Source: Cohnella thermotolerans DSM 17683
GTDB taxonomy: Bacteria; Bacillota; Bacilli; Paenibacillales; Paenibacillaceae
Reading direction: 5' to 3'
Length of the DNA: 64,000 bases
NCBI RefSeq assembly: GCF_000429825.1
Contig: NZ_KE386959.1
Coordinates: 1-64,000, forward strand
How positions within the stretch are numbered: the first letter of the stretch is position 1; each line of letters starts with the position of its first letter. The position numbers and the translations under genes were made by a program. Under the pieces are notes generated by a model, which was given only the letters and a program-made list of their open reading frames with translations, did not search any database and had not been told where the DNA came from. Below, piece by piece: positions 1 to 8,089 of this stretch.

Positions 1-257
1 ATGGGCAGTAGTTGATACAGTTCCCGTTCGGAGTGGTTGAACAGATACGAAAGCAACGTCAGTCGGACGATCCGCTCCGGATCGGCAGCGGGACGCCCAG
101 TACTCTCCGTATACAGTGGTGCCACCCAATCATAGACCATAGAGAAATCGATAGCTTCGTTCAACTGGCGCAAAATGTGCTTTTTCGGCACGAGTTCATC
201 CATGTCGATGAATTGGAACAACTGAGGCTGGATGGTCGACGACTTACTTGCTTTCAT
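1..257 (-). mobile_element. 5' part of an IS1182-like (DUF772-type) transposase gene, cut by the window edge
   Basis: An open frame begins at an ATG at 257 (minus strand) and stays open to base 1, giving 85 codons. The start of the product reads MKASKSSTIQPQLFQFIDMD and continues with DELVPKKHILRQLNEAIDFS, then a GRPAADPERIVRLTLLSYLF segment. This is the N-terminal pattern of IS1182/DUF772 transposases (FxxxDLVPxDHLLRxID, then GRPxxDPxxLxKLLxxxYLF). The catalytic DDE part lies outside the window, so activity cannot be judged. It is transcribed away from the cas remnant at 451 and occupies the place where cas3 would be expected in a type I-C locus. A weak AAAGAG ribosome site precedes the start. 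The IS terminus probably lies between 258 and 380, but I could not place its inverted repeat. Confidence 0.62.
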
Positions 258-383
258 GCTCAATCACTCTTTCAATGGTCGTGTTACTGTATAATTCGAC
301 AAAACCGTGGTAAAAGCCTGCTTGGCGGACTTTTTCACCGGACTTTTAGATGGTAGGTTTTTTTCTTTCTAACATGATATTTT

Positions 384-411
384 TTGACTAGGTAATTAGG
401 ATTAGGATAAT
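384..411 (+). promoter_or_regulatory. candidate promoter upstream of the cas5d remnant
   Basis: TTGACT at 384-389 and GATAAT at 406-411 are separated by 16 bases. A second -10-like TATAAT lies at 419-424. The gap between the transposase start and cas5d is otherwise AT-rich without a gene. Because cas3 is not adjacent, transcription of the cas remnant would have to start here or in the insertion element. Confidence 0.4.
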
Positions 412-450
412 ATTGGAGTATAATGTCGAATTAGGAAGGTGGTGAGTCCC

Positions 451-1169
451 ATGCGCAATAGCATTGAGTTTGTCGTCTATGGAGATTACGCCCTGTTCAC
501 CGACCCGCTCACCAAGCTCGGGGGGAGAAATTATCCTATCAGGTACCCACGTACCAAGCCCTAAAAGGGATAGTCGAATCAATTTACTGGAAGCCTACAT
601 TGCTTATTTACGTCGACGAGGTTCGCATCATGAAGCCGATCCGAATGGAGTCCAAAGGAGTTCGACCGATCGACTACGGCGGAGGGAATACGCTGGCCAA
701 CTGTACGTACTTGAAGGATGTCAGCTATCAGGTGCGAGCCCATTTCGAATTCAACCTGAATCGTCCAGACATGGCATATGACCGCAACGAGCACAAGCAT
801 CACAACATCATGAAGCGTTCGCTCCGGGCTGGAGGTCGAAGGGACATTTTCCTAGGCGCGAGAGAATGTCAGTCTTACGTCGAGCCATGCACGTTCGGCG
901 AGGGGGAAGGTTACTACGACGGCTACGGCGAGATTCATCTCGGGCCCATGCTCCATGGCATCAACTACCCGGACGAGACAGGGCGCAATCGGATGGAAGC
1001 GCGTCTATGGAGCCCGGTCATGAAGAATGGCATAATCCAATTTATTCGACCCGAACCGTGCACGCAGATCCGCCTGATTACCGACATGGAACCGAAGCGC
1101 TTTGATTCTTCGAATGTTTTATCGGCGGACGATCTGTTGACGCAATTGGAAGAGGGGGAGAATCTATGA
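451..1169 (+). pseudogene. cas5d: type I-C CRISPR protein Cas5d (Cas5c), frameshifted
   Basis: Translation from ATG 451 (ribosome site AGGAAGGTGG) gives [20 protein letters not shown] followed by TKLGG, the normal Cas5d start. The frame is lost in a run of six G at 520-525. Restoring one G continues directly as [36 protein letters not shown] and on to the stop at 1167-1169, about 239 residues and normal Cas5d length. In type I-C systems Cas5d is the endoribonuclease that processes pre-crRNA and joins Cascade. The downstream frame is intact and well conserved, so the lesion is recent or is a homopolymer sequencing error. The stop overlaps the cas8c start as ATGA, the usual translational coupling. 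Without correction the protein ends shortly after the G run. Confidence 0.85.
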
Positions 1170-1666
1170 GTTGGCTGCTTCAACTGTACGAGACCTATGA
1201 ATCGAATTTGGACTTGGTTGGCAAGTCCAAGAAGAAGCGCAACGAGCAGGAATATACGCTGCTGCCAATCTCCCACACGACGCAAAATGCTCATATCGAA
1301 GTGAACATAACGGAAGAGGGAGAATTCCACTCGGCAACTGTCGTCGACAAGAACGAAGCGAGTACGTTGATTCCCTGTACCGAAGACTCGGCGAGCCGGG
1401 CCGGCGCGAAGATCGCCCCTTATCCATTGCATGACAAGTTGAGCTACGTCGCGGGAGACTTTGCCGTCTATGGCGGGGAGATCAAAAAGGAGAACCCCTA
1501 TACATACTATATCGACAAACTGCATAATTGGGCTCATTCTCCCTACGCAACGGAAATAGTACAAAAGGTTAAGGAGTTCAATTCGGTAATCAGAGGTTTA
1601 ATTTCTGTAGAGTTTTCTAAGAAAGACCTTGAAATCACAAATTCAAATTTCTTTAATAAAGATTAG
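1166..1666 (+). pseudogene. cas8c: type I-C Cas8c (Csd1), truncated to its N-terminal fifth
   Basis: The first roughly 130 residues ([20 protein letters not shown], then REYTLLPISHTTQ-like, HIEVNITEEGEFHSATVV, PLHDKLSYVAGDF) match the N-terminus of Csd1/Cas8c, the large subunit of type I-C Cascade, normally about 550-650 residues. Similarity stops after WAHSPYATEIVQKVKEF near base 1560. The last 30 or so residues are unrelated, lysine- and asparagine-rich, and coincide with a change from GC-rich to AT-rich sequence. No cas7, cas4, cas1 or cas2 follows. This is therefore a breakpoint remnant and the product is not expected to function. It is coupled to cas5d by an ATGA overlap. Confidence 0.85.
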
Positions 1667-1689
1667 ATAACGAAAGATGGAGGTCGCAA

Positions 1690-3108
1690 ATGAATAAGTT
1701 TACTACTGCAACTGGTGCTGTAATCATCGTAGCTAGCACGATTCTTCCGGGTTATGTAGGTGTTGCAAACGCTGTTCCTCGTACGGAGATTGAATCCGTA
1801 GATCATGATTATGTTCCTTTGAAGGATATGCAGTTTTTTGGGAAAGATGTAAAGATCGCTGCTGTTTCTACTCAATCCACGACTCAAAATAAGCTTACTA
1901 ACTTTAAGGATGTAAAAGCTGGTTATTGGGCCGAATCTGTCATCCGAGATGCTGTAGCAAAAGGTTATGTTAATGGGTACACTGACGGAAGCTTTAAACC
2001 AGATCAACCTGTAAGTCGTTCTGAGTTTATCAAGATGGCAGTTGTTGCAATTGGATACAGCTTGGAACCCGCTAGAGTTGGAGTTCCTTGGTATACCAAT
2101 TATGTAGAGGCAGCGGTCAAGGGCGGACTTGTTACCCAAAATGAATTCGGTGTAAACGGATACCCTGTCGCTATGAAACGCTCTGAGATGGCTAGAGTGG
2201 CTGTAAGAGGGATTAACCAAGCTGCTAATGATGACGCTAGTTACATTCTCTTGGCGGCAAAGGCTGGTCTTATTACGGGTACGGGTAACGGTAACTTGGA
2301 TTTGGATGGGACTACTACTCGTGCGCAAGCTGTAGCTATTATCGAGCGTATTCTTAAAGTAAGGGCAGGTGAGACATTACCCGTAGATCAATCCGCTGTA
2401 GACAGCGCTCAAGATGAAATTAGCGGAAAGAAAGACTTGTGGGGTCAAGTAATTCGTACCACGAATCTTCCGAAGAACGCCGCTAGTTATCCGTACATCT
2501 TGAAGAACGTTCCGAATGAGATGTATGAAATGCCGTTTAAGAGTGGAGACAAGTTTGCAAAGCTTGTTACTCCTGCAAGTATTATGGCGGAGTATGGTTA
2601 CAATAAAGAAGTTATCGATAAGGCTGTTTATGAAGCTAAGAGTTTCTATGATCTCATTTTCAATGTGGATTATAGGACCATTTCTGCTTCTTGGGCTAAT
2701 AAGGTCTACAATCTTTTGGACGCTGCTGGTCAAAATGCTGCAGGTAGGGCAGAAGTTAAGAAGAGTATTAATGATTATGTCCAATGGGTGAAAACGAATA
2801 AGCTGGTAACTATCGGAAGTGTAACTCCACAACCCTCGATGTTTTATTACTATGGAACAGGCTATTTGCGTTCCACTTTTGAGTTTAAGGTAGTGTCCGC
2901 CGATAAAGGTGCCTTCAATTGGGATGGGGAGCACTCGTTGGAGTGGACTATTTTTTGGGGTCAGATTTGGGATATGACTTCTATCGATCCCAAAGTAGGT
3001 GTCACTTATAAGGGTTACTCGGATATTCCTCTCATTTACAATACTAAGGGATATTATCATCCCTTTGTTTACACTGATTTTACCACCAATTATAAGTTAA
3101 TCAAGTAA
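1690..3108 (+). CDS. secreted S-layer-homology (SLH) domain protein
   Basis: The 472-residue product starts at ATG 1690 after AGATGGAGG. Residues 1-28 form a signal peptide ending VGVANA. Three SLH motifs follow: about 70-123 (FKDVKAGYWAESVIRDAVAK, then GYTDGSFKPDQPVSRSEFIK), about 130-175, and about 180-225 (GNGNLDLDGTTTRAQAVAII). Three SLH copies normally bind pyruvylated secondary cell-wall polymer, so the protein should sit on the cell surface. The remaining 240 residues, with many aromatic residues, match nothing I recognise. The gene lies inside an AT-rich stretch that replaces the rest of the cas8c locus, and its codons are visibly more A/T-ending than those of its neighbours. That suggests acquisition from a lower-GC source. 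No sortase signal is present. Confidence 0.8.
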   Translation: MNKFTTATGAVIIVASTILPGYVGVANAVPRTEIESVDHDYVPLKDMQFFGKDVKIAAVSTQSTTQNKLTNFKDVKAGYWAESVIRDAVAKGYVNGYTDGSFKPDQPVSRSEFIKMAVVAIGYSLEPARVGVPWYTNYVEAAVKGGLVTQNEFGVNGYPVAMKRSEMARVAVRGINQAANDDASYILLAAKAGLITGTGNGNLDLDGTTTRAQAVAIIERILKVRAGETLPVDQSAVDSAQDEISGKKDLWGQVIRTTNLPKNAASYPYILKNVPNEMYEMPFKSGDKFAKLVTPASIMAEYGYNKEVIDKAVYEAKSFYDLIFNVDYRTISASWANKVYNLLDAAGQNAAGRAEVKKSINDYVQWVKTNKLVTIGSVTPQPSMFYYYGTGYLRSTFEFKVVSADKGAFNWDGEHSLEWTIFWGQIWDMTSIDPKVGVTYKGYSDIPLIYNTKGYYHPFVYTDFTTNYKLIK

Positions 3109-3121
3109 TTGAGGTGGAAAA

Positions 3122-3373
3122 GTGCTTAAACAGCTTAGGCAAGTTGTCTTAGGTTTATTATTGTCCATTATCGTCTCTTCTCCGTTTTTAGAGATAGCCC
3201 ATGCTGATAATCTTGACTTCGACAGAGATACCGGATTTTTGAGGTTTAAAACTTTTGTAAATGCTGCTTCAACCTCAATTAAGTACAGAACTGCTGGATT
3301 TTATGTCCACACAGTTCCATCGAATGGGGAGCCCAATAAGCTTTTTAATCAGGGCAAAGCTGGAGTTATTTAA
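3122..3373 (+). CDS. small secreted protein of unknown function, probably a truncated gene
   Basis: GTG start at 3122 with GAGGTGG upstream, 13 bases after the SLH gene, giving 83 residues. Residues 1-28 look like a signal peptide (LLLSIIVSSPFLEIAHA, cleavage after AHA). The mature part is only about 55 residues and contains no motif I recognise. After the TAA the same frame continues for 18 codons (AFDGVRREFLRYKTRT) to a TAG, so the gene may be the start of a longer one disrupted by nonsense mutations. It probably forms a transcription unit with the SLH gene and shares its AT-rich composition. It could equally be a genuine short protein. Confidence 0.5.
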   Translation: MLKQLRQVVLGLLLSIIVSSPFLEIAHADNLDFDRDTGFLRFKTFVNAASTSIKYRTAGFYVHTVPSNGEPNKLFNQGKAGVI

Positions 3374-3490
3374 GCTTTTGATGGTGTCAGAAGGGAGTTT
3401 TTACGTTATAAGACAAGAACTTAGTCGCACAAGAAACCGCCGTATTTGTGGCTTTTTATGGTGCTGCAAGATGTCAAGACAGTTTTTTGA

Positions 3491-3519
3491 TATAATTAAT
3501 TTGTGAAATATTTCACAAA
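3491..3519 (+). promoter_or_regulatory. Rex-like palindromic operator beside a TATAAT box, without an adjacent gene
   Basis: A perfect 20-bp palindrome, TTTGTGAAATATTTCACAAA, lies at 3500-3519. Its core TTGTGAA-ATAT-TTCACAA is the arrangement described for binding sites of the redox repressor Rex in Firmicutes. TATAAT at 3491-3496 is immediately upstream. No coding sequence follows on the plus strand, and the next gene (hemL) reads toward it. It may be the left-over control region of a lost gene, part of the CRISPR trailer, or a chance AT-rich palindrome. Confidence 0.45.
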
Positions 3520-3521
3520 TC

Positions 3522-3552
3522 GTCGGATCCGCAGGGATGCGTGGATTGAAAT
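3522..3552 (+). CRISPR. single orphan, degenerate type I-C CRISPR repeat
   Basis: The 31-base segment begins GTCGGATCC, continues GCAGGGATGC and ends GTGGATTGAAAT. The 3' half (GATGCGTGGATTGAAAT) is the handle typical of type I-C repeats, as is the leading GTCG. Inserting one C and changing one G to C restores a perfect GCATCCC-GCA-GGGATGC stem and the usual 32-base length. Degeneracy in the 5' half is what is expected of the terminal, leader-distal repeat. No second repeat or spacer was found nearby. It lies on the same strand as the cas remnants at 451-1560. Confidence 0.7.
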
Positions 3553-3556
3553 ATAT

Positions 3557-3590
3557 CCCAGGCTGCCGAGAGCGAATCGGCGAGCCTGGG
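3557..3590 (-). terminator. hairpin downstream of hemL, probable terminator
   Basis: CCCAGGCT-GCCGA pairs with TCGGC-GAGCCTGGG around a 7-base loop, with one bulged G. On the minus strand it lies 27 bases past the hemL stop and is followed by a modest T-rich stretch (ATATATTTC). Confidence 0.5.
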
Positions 3591-3616
3591 TTGGCGAAGC
3601 AGGAACTTGATAGACG

Positions 3617-4933
3617 TTACCTCCGCGCGATCGCCTTGAAAGAAGCTTCCGCCGCCTCCAGCGTGTCGTCGATGTCCCGGTCCGTGTGCGCCGTCGTCAG
3701 GAACCAGGCTTCGTACTTGGACGGCGCCAGGTAAATGCCGCGCTCCAGCATCTCGCGGAAAAACCGCGCGAACAGCTCGCCGTCCGTATCCTGCGCCTCC
3801 GCGTAGTTCGTGACCGGGTGGTCGCAGAAGTGGGTCGAGAACGCGCCGACGATGCGGTTGATCGTCAGCGGCACCCCGTACCGGGCGGCCGAGTCGCGCA
3901 GACCGTCCGTCAACCGCGTCGCCAGCGCCTCCATGCGCTCGTAGACGCCGGGCTCGCGCAGCACCTCGAGGCAGGCGATGCCCGCCGCGACGGAAGCGGG
4001 GTTGCCCGCCATCGTGCCGGCTTGGTAGGCCGGACCGAGCGGCGCGATCTGCTCCATCACCTCGCGCCGCCCGCCGTAGGCGCCGATCGGCAGCCCGCCG
4101 CCGATAATTTTGCCCAGCGCTGTCAAGTCCGGCTCGATCGCCGCCCGGTCAGGGAACGCGGCGAACGTCTGCGCCGACCCGTAATGGAAGCGGAACGCCG
4201 TGATGACCTCGTCGTAGATGACGAGCGCTCCGGCTTCCCGCGCCAGGCGGCAGACGCCTTCGAGGAAGCCCGGCTTCGGCATGACCATGCCGAAGTTGCC
4301 GACGATCGGCTCCACCAGGACGGCTGCCACGTCGTCGCCCCAGCGCTCCAGCGCCAGCTTCAGCCCGTCCAGCTCGTTGAACGGCACGGTGACGACTTCG
4401 TTCGCGATGCTGACCGGGATGCCGGCGCTGTCGGGAATGCCGAGCGTCGACGGCCCGGAGCCGGCGGCGACAAGCACCAGATCGGAGTGGCCGTGATAGC
4501 ATCCGGCAAACTTCACGATCTTGTTGCGACCCGTCGCGGCGCGGGCGACGCGGATCGTCGTCATGACCGCCTCCGTGCCGGAATTGACGAACCGCACCTT
4601 GTCCATCGACGGAATCGCCTCTTTGAGCATGCGCGCAAGCTTAATCTCGCCTTCCGTCGCCGTCCCGTACAGCGTGCCGTTCCGCGCCGCGCGCACGATC
4701 GCCTCCGTCACATGCGGATGCGCGTGGCCGGTAATGATCGGCCCGAACGCCGCCAGATAGTCCACGTACTTGTTCCCGTCCGCGTCCCAGAAATAGGCGC
4801 CTTGCGCGCGCTCCATGAACACCGGGGCGCCTCCGCCCACCGCCTTGAACGAGCGGGAAGGGCTGTTCACCCCGCCGACGATATGCCGCTTCGCTTCTTC
4901 GTACAATTGCGCCGATCGGACTCTCTCTTGCAT
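3617..4933 (-). CDS. hemL: glutamate-1-semialdehyde 2,1-aminomutase, GsaB type
   Basis: The 438-residue product converts glutamate-1-semialdehyde to 5-aminolevulinate, the tetrapyrrole precursor, using PLP in the cytosol. Visible landmarks are [17 protein letters not shown] at the N-terminus, the PLP-phosphate region [17 protein letters not shown], the aspartate in [10 protein letters not shown] that contacts the cofactor, and the Schiff-base lysine in [19 protein letters not shown]. Length is normal for class III aminotransferases of this family. The [12 protein letters not shown] and [11 protein letters not shown] wording resembles Bacillus GsaB, a second copy, rather than the HemL found with hemAXCDB, and no other heme gene is nearby. 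The start ATG at 4933 has a GGAGGCG ribosome site. It appears to be a single-gene unit ending at the 3557-3590 hairpin. Confidence 0.92.
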   Translation of the reverse strand: MQERVRSAQLYEEAKRHIVGGVNSPSRSFKAVGGGAPVFMERAQGAYFWDADGNKYVDYLAAFGPIITGHAHPHVTEAIVRAARNGTLYGTATEGEIKLARMLKEAIPSMDKVRFVNSGTEAVMTTIRVARAATGRNKIVKFAGCYHGHSDLVLVAAGSGPSTLGIPDSAGIPVSIANEVVTVPFNELDGLKLALERWGDDVAAVLVEPIVGNFGMVMPKPGFLEGVCRLAREAGALVIYDEVITAFRFHYGSAQTFAAFPDRAAIEPDLTALGKIIGGGLPIGAYGGRREVMEQIAPLGPAYQAGTMAGNPASVAAGIACLEVLREPGVYERMEALATRLTDGLRDSAARYGVPLTINRIVGAFSTHFCDHPVTNYAEAQDTDGELFARFFREMLERGIYLAPSKYEAWFLTTAHTDRDIDDTLEAAEASFKAIARR

Positions 4934-5085
4934 ATTCCAACGCCTCCTTCGGGTTAACGCAACCGGGGACCGTCTCGGCGACGGCCCCCTTGTGCGGCTA
5001 AAACGATGACTCGATAAATGACCGGGTGAATCGGCAAACCGCTAGGCCGGTCTGTGGCCAGGTGATCCAGCGAATCCGCCGCTCC

Positions 5086-6099
5086 TCACTCCGCGCTCGC
5101 GGAAGGCGAAGCCGACGCCGACGCGGACGGGCTTGCCGGAGCCGTCGTCTCGTCCTTCTGCAGCTCTTCCTGAACGTATTCCTTGAGCGCTTCCGGGTCC
5201 TTCACGCCGAGCACCGAAGCGCCGGCTTCGCGCTCGTCGGAGATGAGATCCATTGGCGGAATCTGGGCGGAGCCGGCCTGATGCGACTTGTACCCGAGGC
5301 TCGCCAGCTTCAGCATATCGTTCGCGGACAGGTTCGTCTCGATGTACGGATTCACCTTGTTCAGAATTTCGGGCAGCTTCATGAGGTTCCAGCCGTTCTT
5401 CAGCTTGTCGGCGACCGCCTTCAGGAACGCGCGCTGGCGTTCGGTCCGCGTGAAATCGGACATGGCGTCGTGACGGAAACGCACGTATTGCAGCGCATGC
5501 TCGCCGTCCAGATGCTGCTGGCCTTTTTTCAGATCGATGTCATAGACGTGTCCGTCCGCTGCGTCCGTGTAATGCATATCCTTTTCGACGTAGAAGTCAA
5601 CCCCGCCGATCGCGTCCACCAGCTTGATAAAGCCTTGGAAATCGACATAGACGTAATACTGAATATCCAGGCCGAGCAGGTTGCCGACCGTCTTCATCGC
5701 CAGATTCGGGCCTCCGAGCGTAATCGCCGTATTGATCCGGTTGTTCTTGTACCCCGGAATGTCTACGTACGTATCGCGGAGAATGGAGAACAGATGCGCT
5801 TTCTTCGTCACCGGATCGAAGGAAGCGACCATCATGGAGTCGGAGCGGGCGATTTCGCCCTTGCGCAGGCCGCGTTCGTCGCCGCCCATGAGCAGAATGT
5901 TCACCCGCTCGGTGCCCGTCCATTCCGGCGGCTTCTCCTCCGGTTTGTCCTCGAATTGGCCGAAGCGGGATTCGTCCTTCGACTTCGACATTTCCCCCAG
6001 CTCGTGGTAGGTGCCGTATACTTTCCACCCGACAAGCAGCAGGGCGACCACCACGAGAGCCAGTACGCTAAATAAGGTCCATTTCCACTTTTTTCTCAT
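5086..6099 (-). CDS. LytR-CpsA-Psr (LCP) family cell-wall glycopolymer ligase
   Basis: 337 residues. Residues 7-27 form one N-terminal membrane anchor, so the catalytic domain faces outside. The LCP domain covers about 65-235, with its hallmarks GDERG, SDSMMVASFDP, LFSILRDTYVDIPGY (arginine that binds pyrophosphate), GGVDFYVEKDMHY and RFRHDAMSDFTRTERQRAFL. LCP enzymes transfer undecaprenyl-linked teichoic acid or related polymers onto peptidoglycan. The C-terminus ends in a low-complexity Ser/Pro/Ala tail. The ATG at 6099 follows AAAGGA. It is divergent from the ABC exporter genes at 6271. A GC-rich hairpin without a good T run lies at about 4967-4991 downstream. Confidence 0.88.
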   Translation of the reverse strand: MRKKWKWTLFSVLALVVVALLLVGWKVYGTYHELGEMSKSKDESRFGQFEDKPEEKPPEWTGTERVNILLMGGDERGLRKGEIARSDSMMVASFDPVTKKAHLFSILRDTYVDIPGYKNNRINTAITLGGPNLAMKTVGNLLGLDIQYYVYVDFQGFIKLVDAIGGVDFYVEKDMHYTDAADGHVYDIDLKKGQQHLDGEHALQYVRFRHDAMSDFTRTERQRAFLKAVADKLKNGWNLMKLPEILNKVNPYIETNLSANDMLKLASLGYKSHQAGSAQIPPMDLISDEREAGASVLGVKDPEALKEYVQEELQKDETTAPASPSASASASPSASAE

Positions 6100-6270
6100 G
6101 TTGACGTAATCCTTTCGCCGGTATGGCAGCCCGGATCAAGCCGCTTGCGGGTCCGGTTCCGCTGCCGTTTACGCGGTATGTTTAGCGTATTATGATTACA
6201 TATTGTAAAATTATAAAGTTATGCCGCATATAGAATCAAGTTTTGTCGAATTGGGGGGGACGATGAGCCT

Positions 6271-7296
6271 ATGCTGGCAATCGACGTGCACCAGTTGCGC
6301 AAGCAATTCAAAGTTCAAAAAAACCGCGAAGGCCTCAAGGGAGCGTTGCTCGATCTGTTCAAGCGGGAGCATACCGAGGTGACGGCGGTCAAGGATATTA
6401 GTTTTCAGATTCCCCAAGGGGAGATTTGCGGATACATCGGCGAGAACGGCGCGGGCAAATCGACGACGATCAAAATGCTCACGGGCATTCTCGTGCCGAC
6501 GTCCGGACGCCTTCTCGTGAACGGCTACGTTCCCTACAAAGAGCGCGAGCAGTTCGTTCGCGGCATCGGGGTCGTGTTCGGGCAGCGAAGCCAATTGTGG
6601 TGGGACATCGGCGTCATCGAATCGTTCCGCTTGCTCCGCAAGGTGTACCGGGTCGACGAGGCCGACTTCAAGCGCCGGCTGGACGAGCTGGTGGAGACGC
6701 TGCAGCTTGGCGATCTGCTCAACCGGCCCGTCCGCAAGCTGAGCCTCGGCCAGCGCATGCGGTGCGAGCTTGTGGCGGCGCTGCTGCACCAGCCGTCCAT
6801 CCTGTTCCTGGACGAGCCGACCATCGGCCTGGACATCGTCGTCAAGACGGAAATTCGCGAGTTTCTCAAAAAGCTGAACCGCGAGCACGGCACGACCATT
6901 TTGCTTACGACCCACGATCTGCAGGACATTGAAGCGTTATGCTCCAGGGTTATTATGCTCGACGACGGCCGAATCATCTACGACGGCGGCCTGGAGGAGC
7001 TGAAGGAGCGCTGGGGCAAAGGCCGCGAGGTTCAGTTCCAGTTCACCGATCCGATCCCGCTGGCGGCCGTATCCGCGCTCACGAGCGGTTTGGACGTGCG
7101 CTGGACGAAGGAGAACGAGGTGACGGCCAAAGTATGGATTCCCCGCGAGCTGAACGTGTCGGACGTGCTGTCCCGGGTCGTCGGATCGTCCGCGGAGATC
7201 AGCGACATTAAAATTTTCGAGACGAACACCGACGAAATCGTGCGCGAAATTTACCGCACCGGAAGCCCGGAGGCGAAGGAGGCCGTCCGTGGCTAG
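6271..7296 (+). CDS. ABC-2 type exporter, ATP-binding protein
   Basis: 341 residues with one nucleotide-binding domain: Walker A GENGAGKSTTIKM near residue 58, Q-loop region FGQRSQLWWD, signature LSLGQRMRCELV, Walker B ILFLDEPTIGLD and the switch histidine in LLTTHD. About 90 extra residues follow. The FGQRSQLWWDI wording and the two partner permeases resemble the DUF990-type exporters annotated for drugs or viologens. The substrate cannot be inferred. ATG 6271 was chosen because the run of G at 6253-6259 is a plausible ribosome site and the nearer ATG at 6263 is out of frame. The stop overlaps the next gene by 8 bases, indicating coupled translation. Confidence 0.9.
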   Translation: MLAIDVHQLRKQFKVQKNREGLKGALLDLFKREHTEVTAVKDISFQIPQGEICGYIGENGAGKSTTIKMLTGILVPTSGRLLVNGYVPYKEREQFVRGIGVVFGQRSQLWWDIGVIESFRLLRKVYRVDEADFKRRLDELVETLQLGDLLNRPVRKLSLGQRMRCELVAALLHQPSILFLDEPTIGLDIVVKTEIREFLKKLNREHGTTILLTTHDLQDIEALCSRVIMLDDGRIIYDGGLEELKERWGKGREVQFQFTDPIPLAAVSALTSGLDVRWTKENEVTAKVWIPRELNVSDVLSRVVGSSAEISDIKIFETNTDEIVREIYRTGSPEAKEAVRG

Positions 7297-8083
7297 CGCT
7301 TACCTTGACTTTATTCGCATCCGTTTCCTGATGATGCTCGCTTACCGCGTAAATTATTACAGCGGCATCGTCATTTATGCCATCAACATCGGCGCTTACT
7401 ATTTCATGTGGAAGGCGATCTATGGAAGCGCCGAGACGCTGGGCGGCTTTACGGTCGCGCAGATGACGACTTATATCGCGGTCTCCTGGATGGCGAGAGC
7501 TTTTTATTTCAATAATCTCGACCGGGAAATATCGAACGAAATCCGCGACGGCAGCGTGGCGGTGCAGATGACGAGGCCGATCTCCTATCTCATGGTGAAA
7601 ATGATGCAGGGCTTCGGCGAAGGCCTGTTCCGGCTGCTCCTGTTCATGGCGCCCGGCATGATCGTGGCCATCCTCATTTTCCCGGTGTCGCTGCCGACCG
7701 ATCCGCTTCGCTGGGCGATGTTCTTCGTCATGATCTGGTTCAGCTTCCTCATTAATTCGCAGCTTAACATTTTGACGGGACTGTTCGCTTTCTTCGTGGA
7801 AAACAACGAAGGCCTCATGCGGCTCAAACGCGTGCTGATCGATCTGCTGTCGGGCGTCATTTTGCCGATGACGTTCTTCCCGGGCTGGGCCAGGGCGATT
7901 CTCGACTGGCTGCCCTTTCAGGCGATTACGTATTTGCCGGGCTCCGTGTTCACGGGAAGACTGAGCGGCGGGGACGCCTGGAACGCGCTGCTCGTCCAAT
8001 TCGTCTGGTTCGCGGCGCTGATCGTGCCGATCTGGCTGATGTGGCGGGCGGCGCGCAAGCGGCTGTTCGTGCAAGGGGGGTAA
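7289..8083 (+). CDS. ABC-2 type exporter, permease subunit 1
   Basis: 264 residues from GTG 7289, overlapping the end of the ATPase gene. About six hydrophobic helices are visible, for example YSGIVIYAINIGAYYFMW, LLLFMAPGMIVAILIF and LIVPIWLMW, and there is no ATP-binding motif. The pattern fits the ABC-2 family (DUF990/ABC2_membrane_6). It should form a heterodimer with the following permease and use the ATPase encoded just upstream. The three genes almost certainly form one operon. Confidence 0.85.
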   Translation: MASAYLDFIRIRFLMMLAYRVNYYSGIVIYAINIGAYYFMWKAIYGSAETLGGFTVAQMTTYIAVSWMARAFYFNNLDREISNEIRDGSVAVQMTRPISYLMVKMMQGFGEGLFRLLLFMAPGMIVAILIFPVSLPTDPLRWAMFFVMIWFSFLINSQLNILTGLFAFFVENNEGLMRLKRVLIDLLSGVILPMTFFPGWARAILDWLPFQAITYLPGSVFTGRLSGGDAWNALLVQFVWFAALIVPIWLMWRAARKRLFVQGG

Positions 8084-8089
8084 GCGGCC

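Noticed and set aside
4967-4991. GC-rich hairpin between hemL and the LCP gene as a strong terminator
   Set aside because: The stem is good, but no T run follows on the minus strand, so it is mentioned only as a possible weak terminator.
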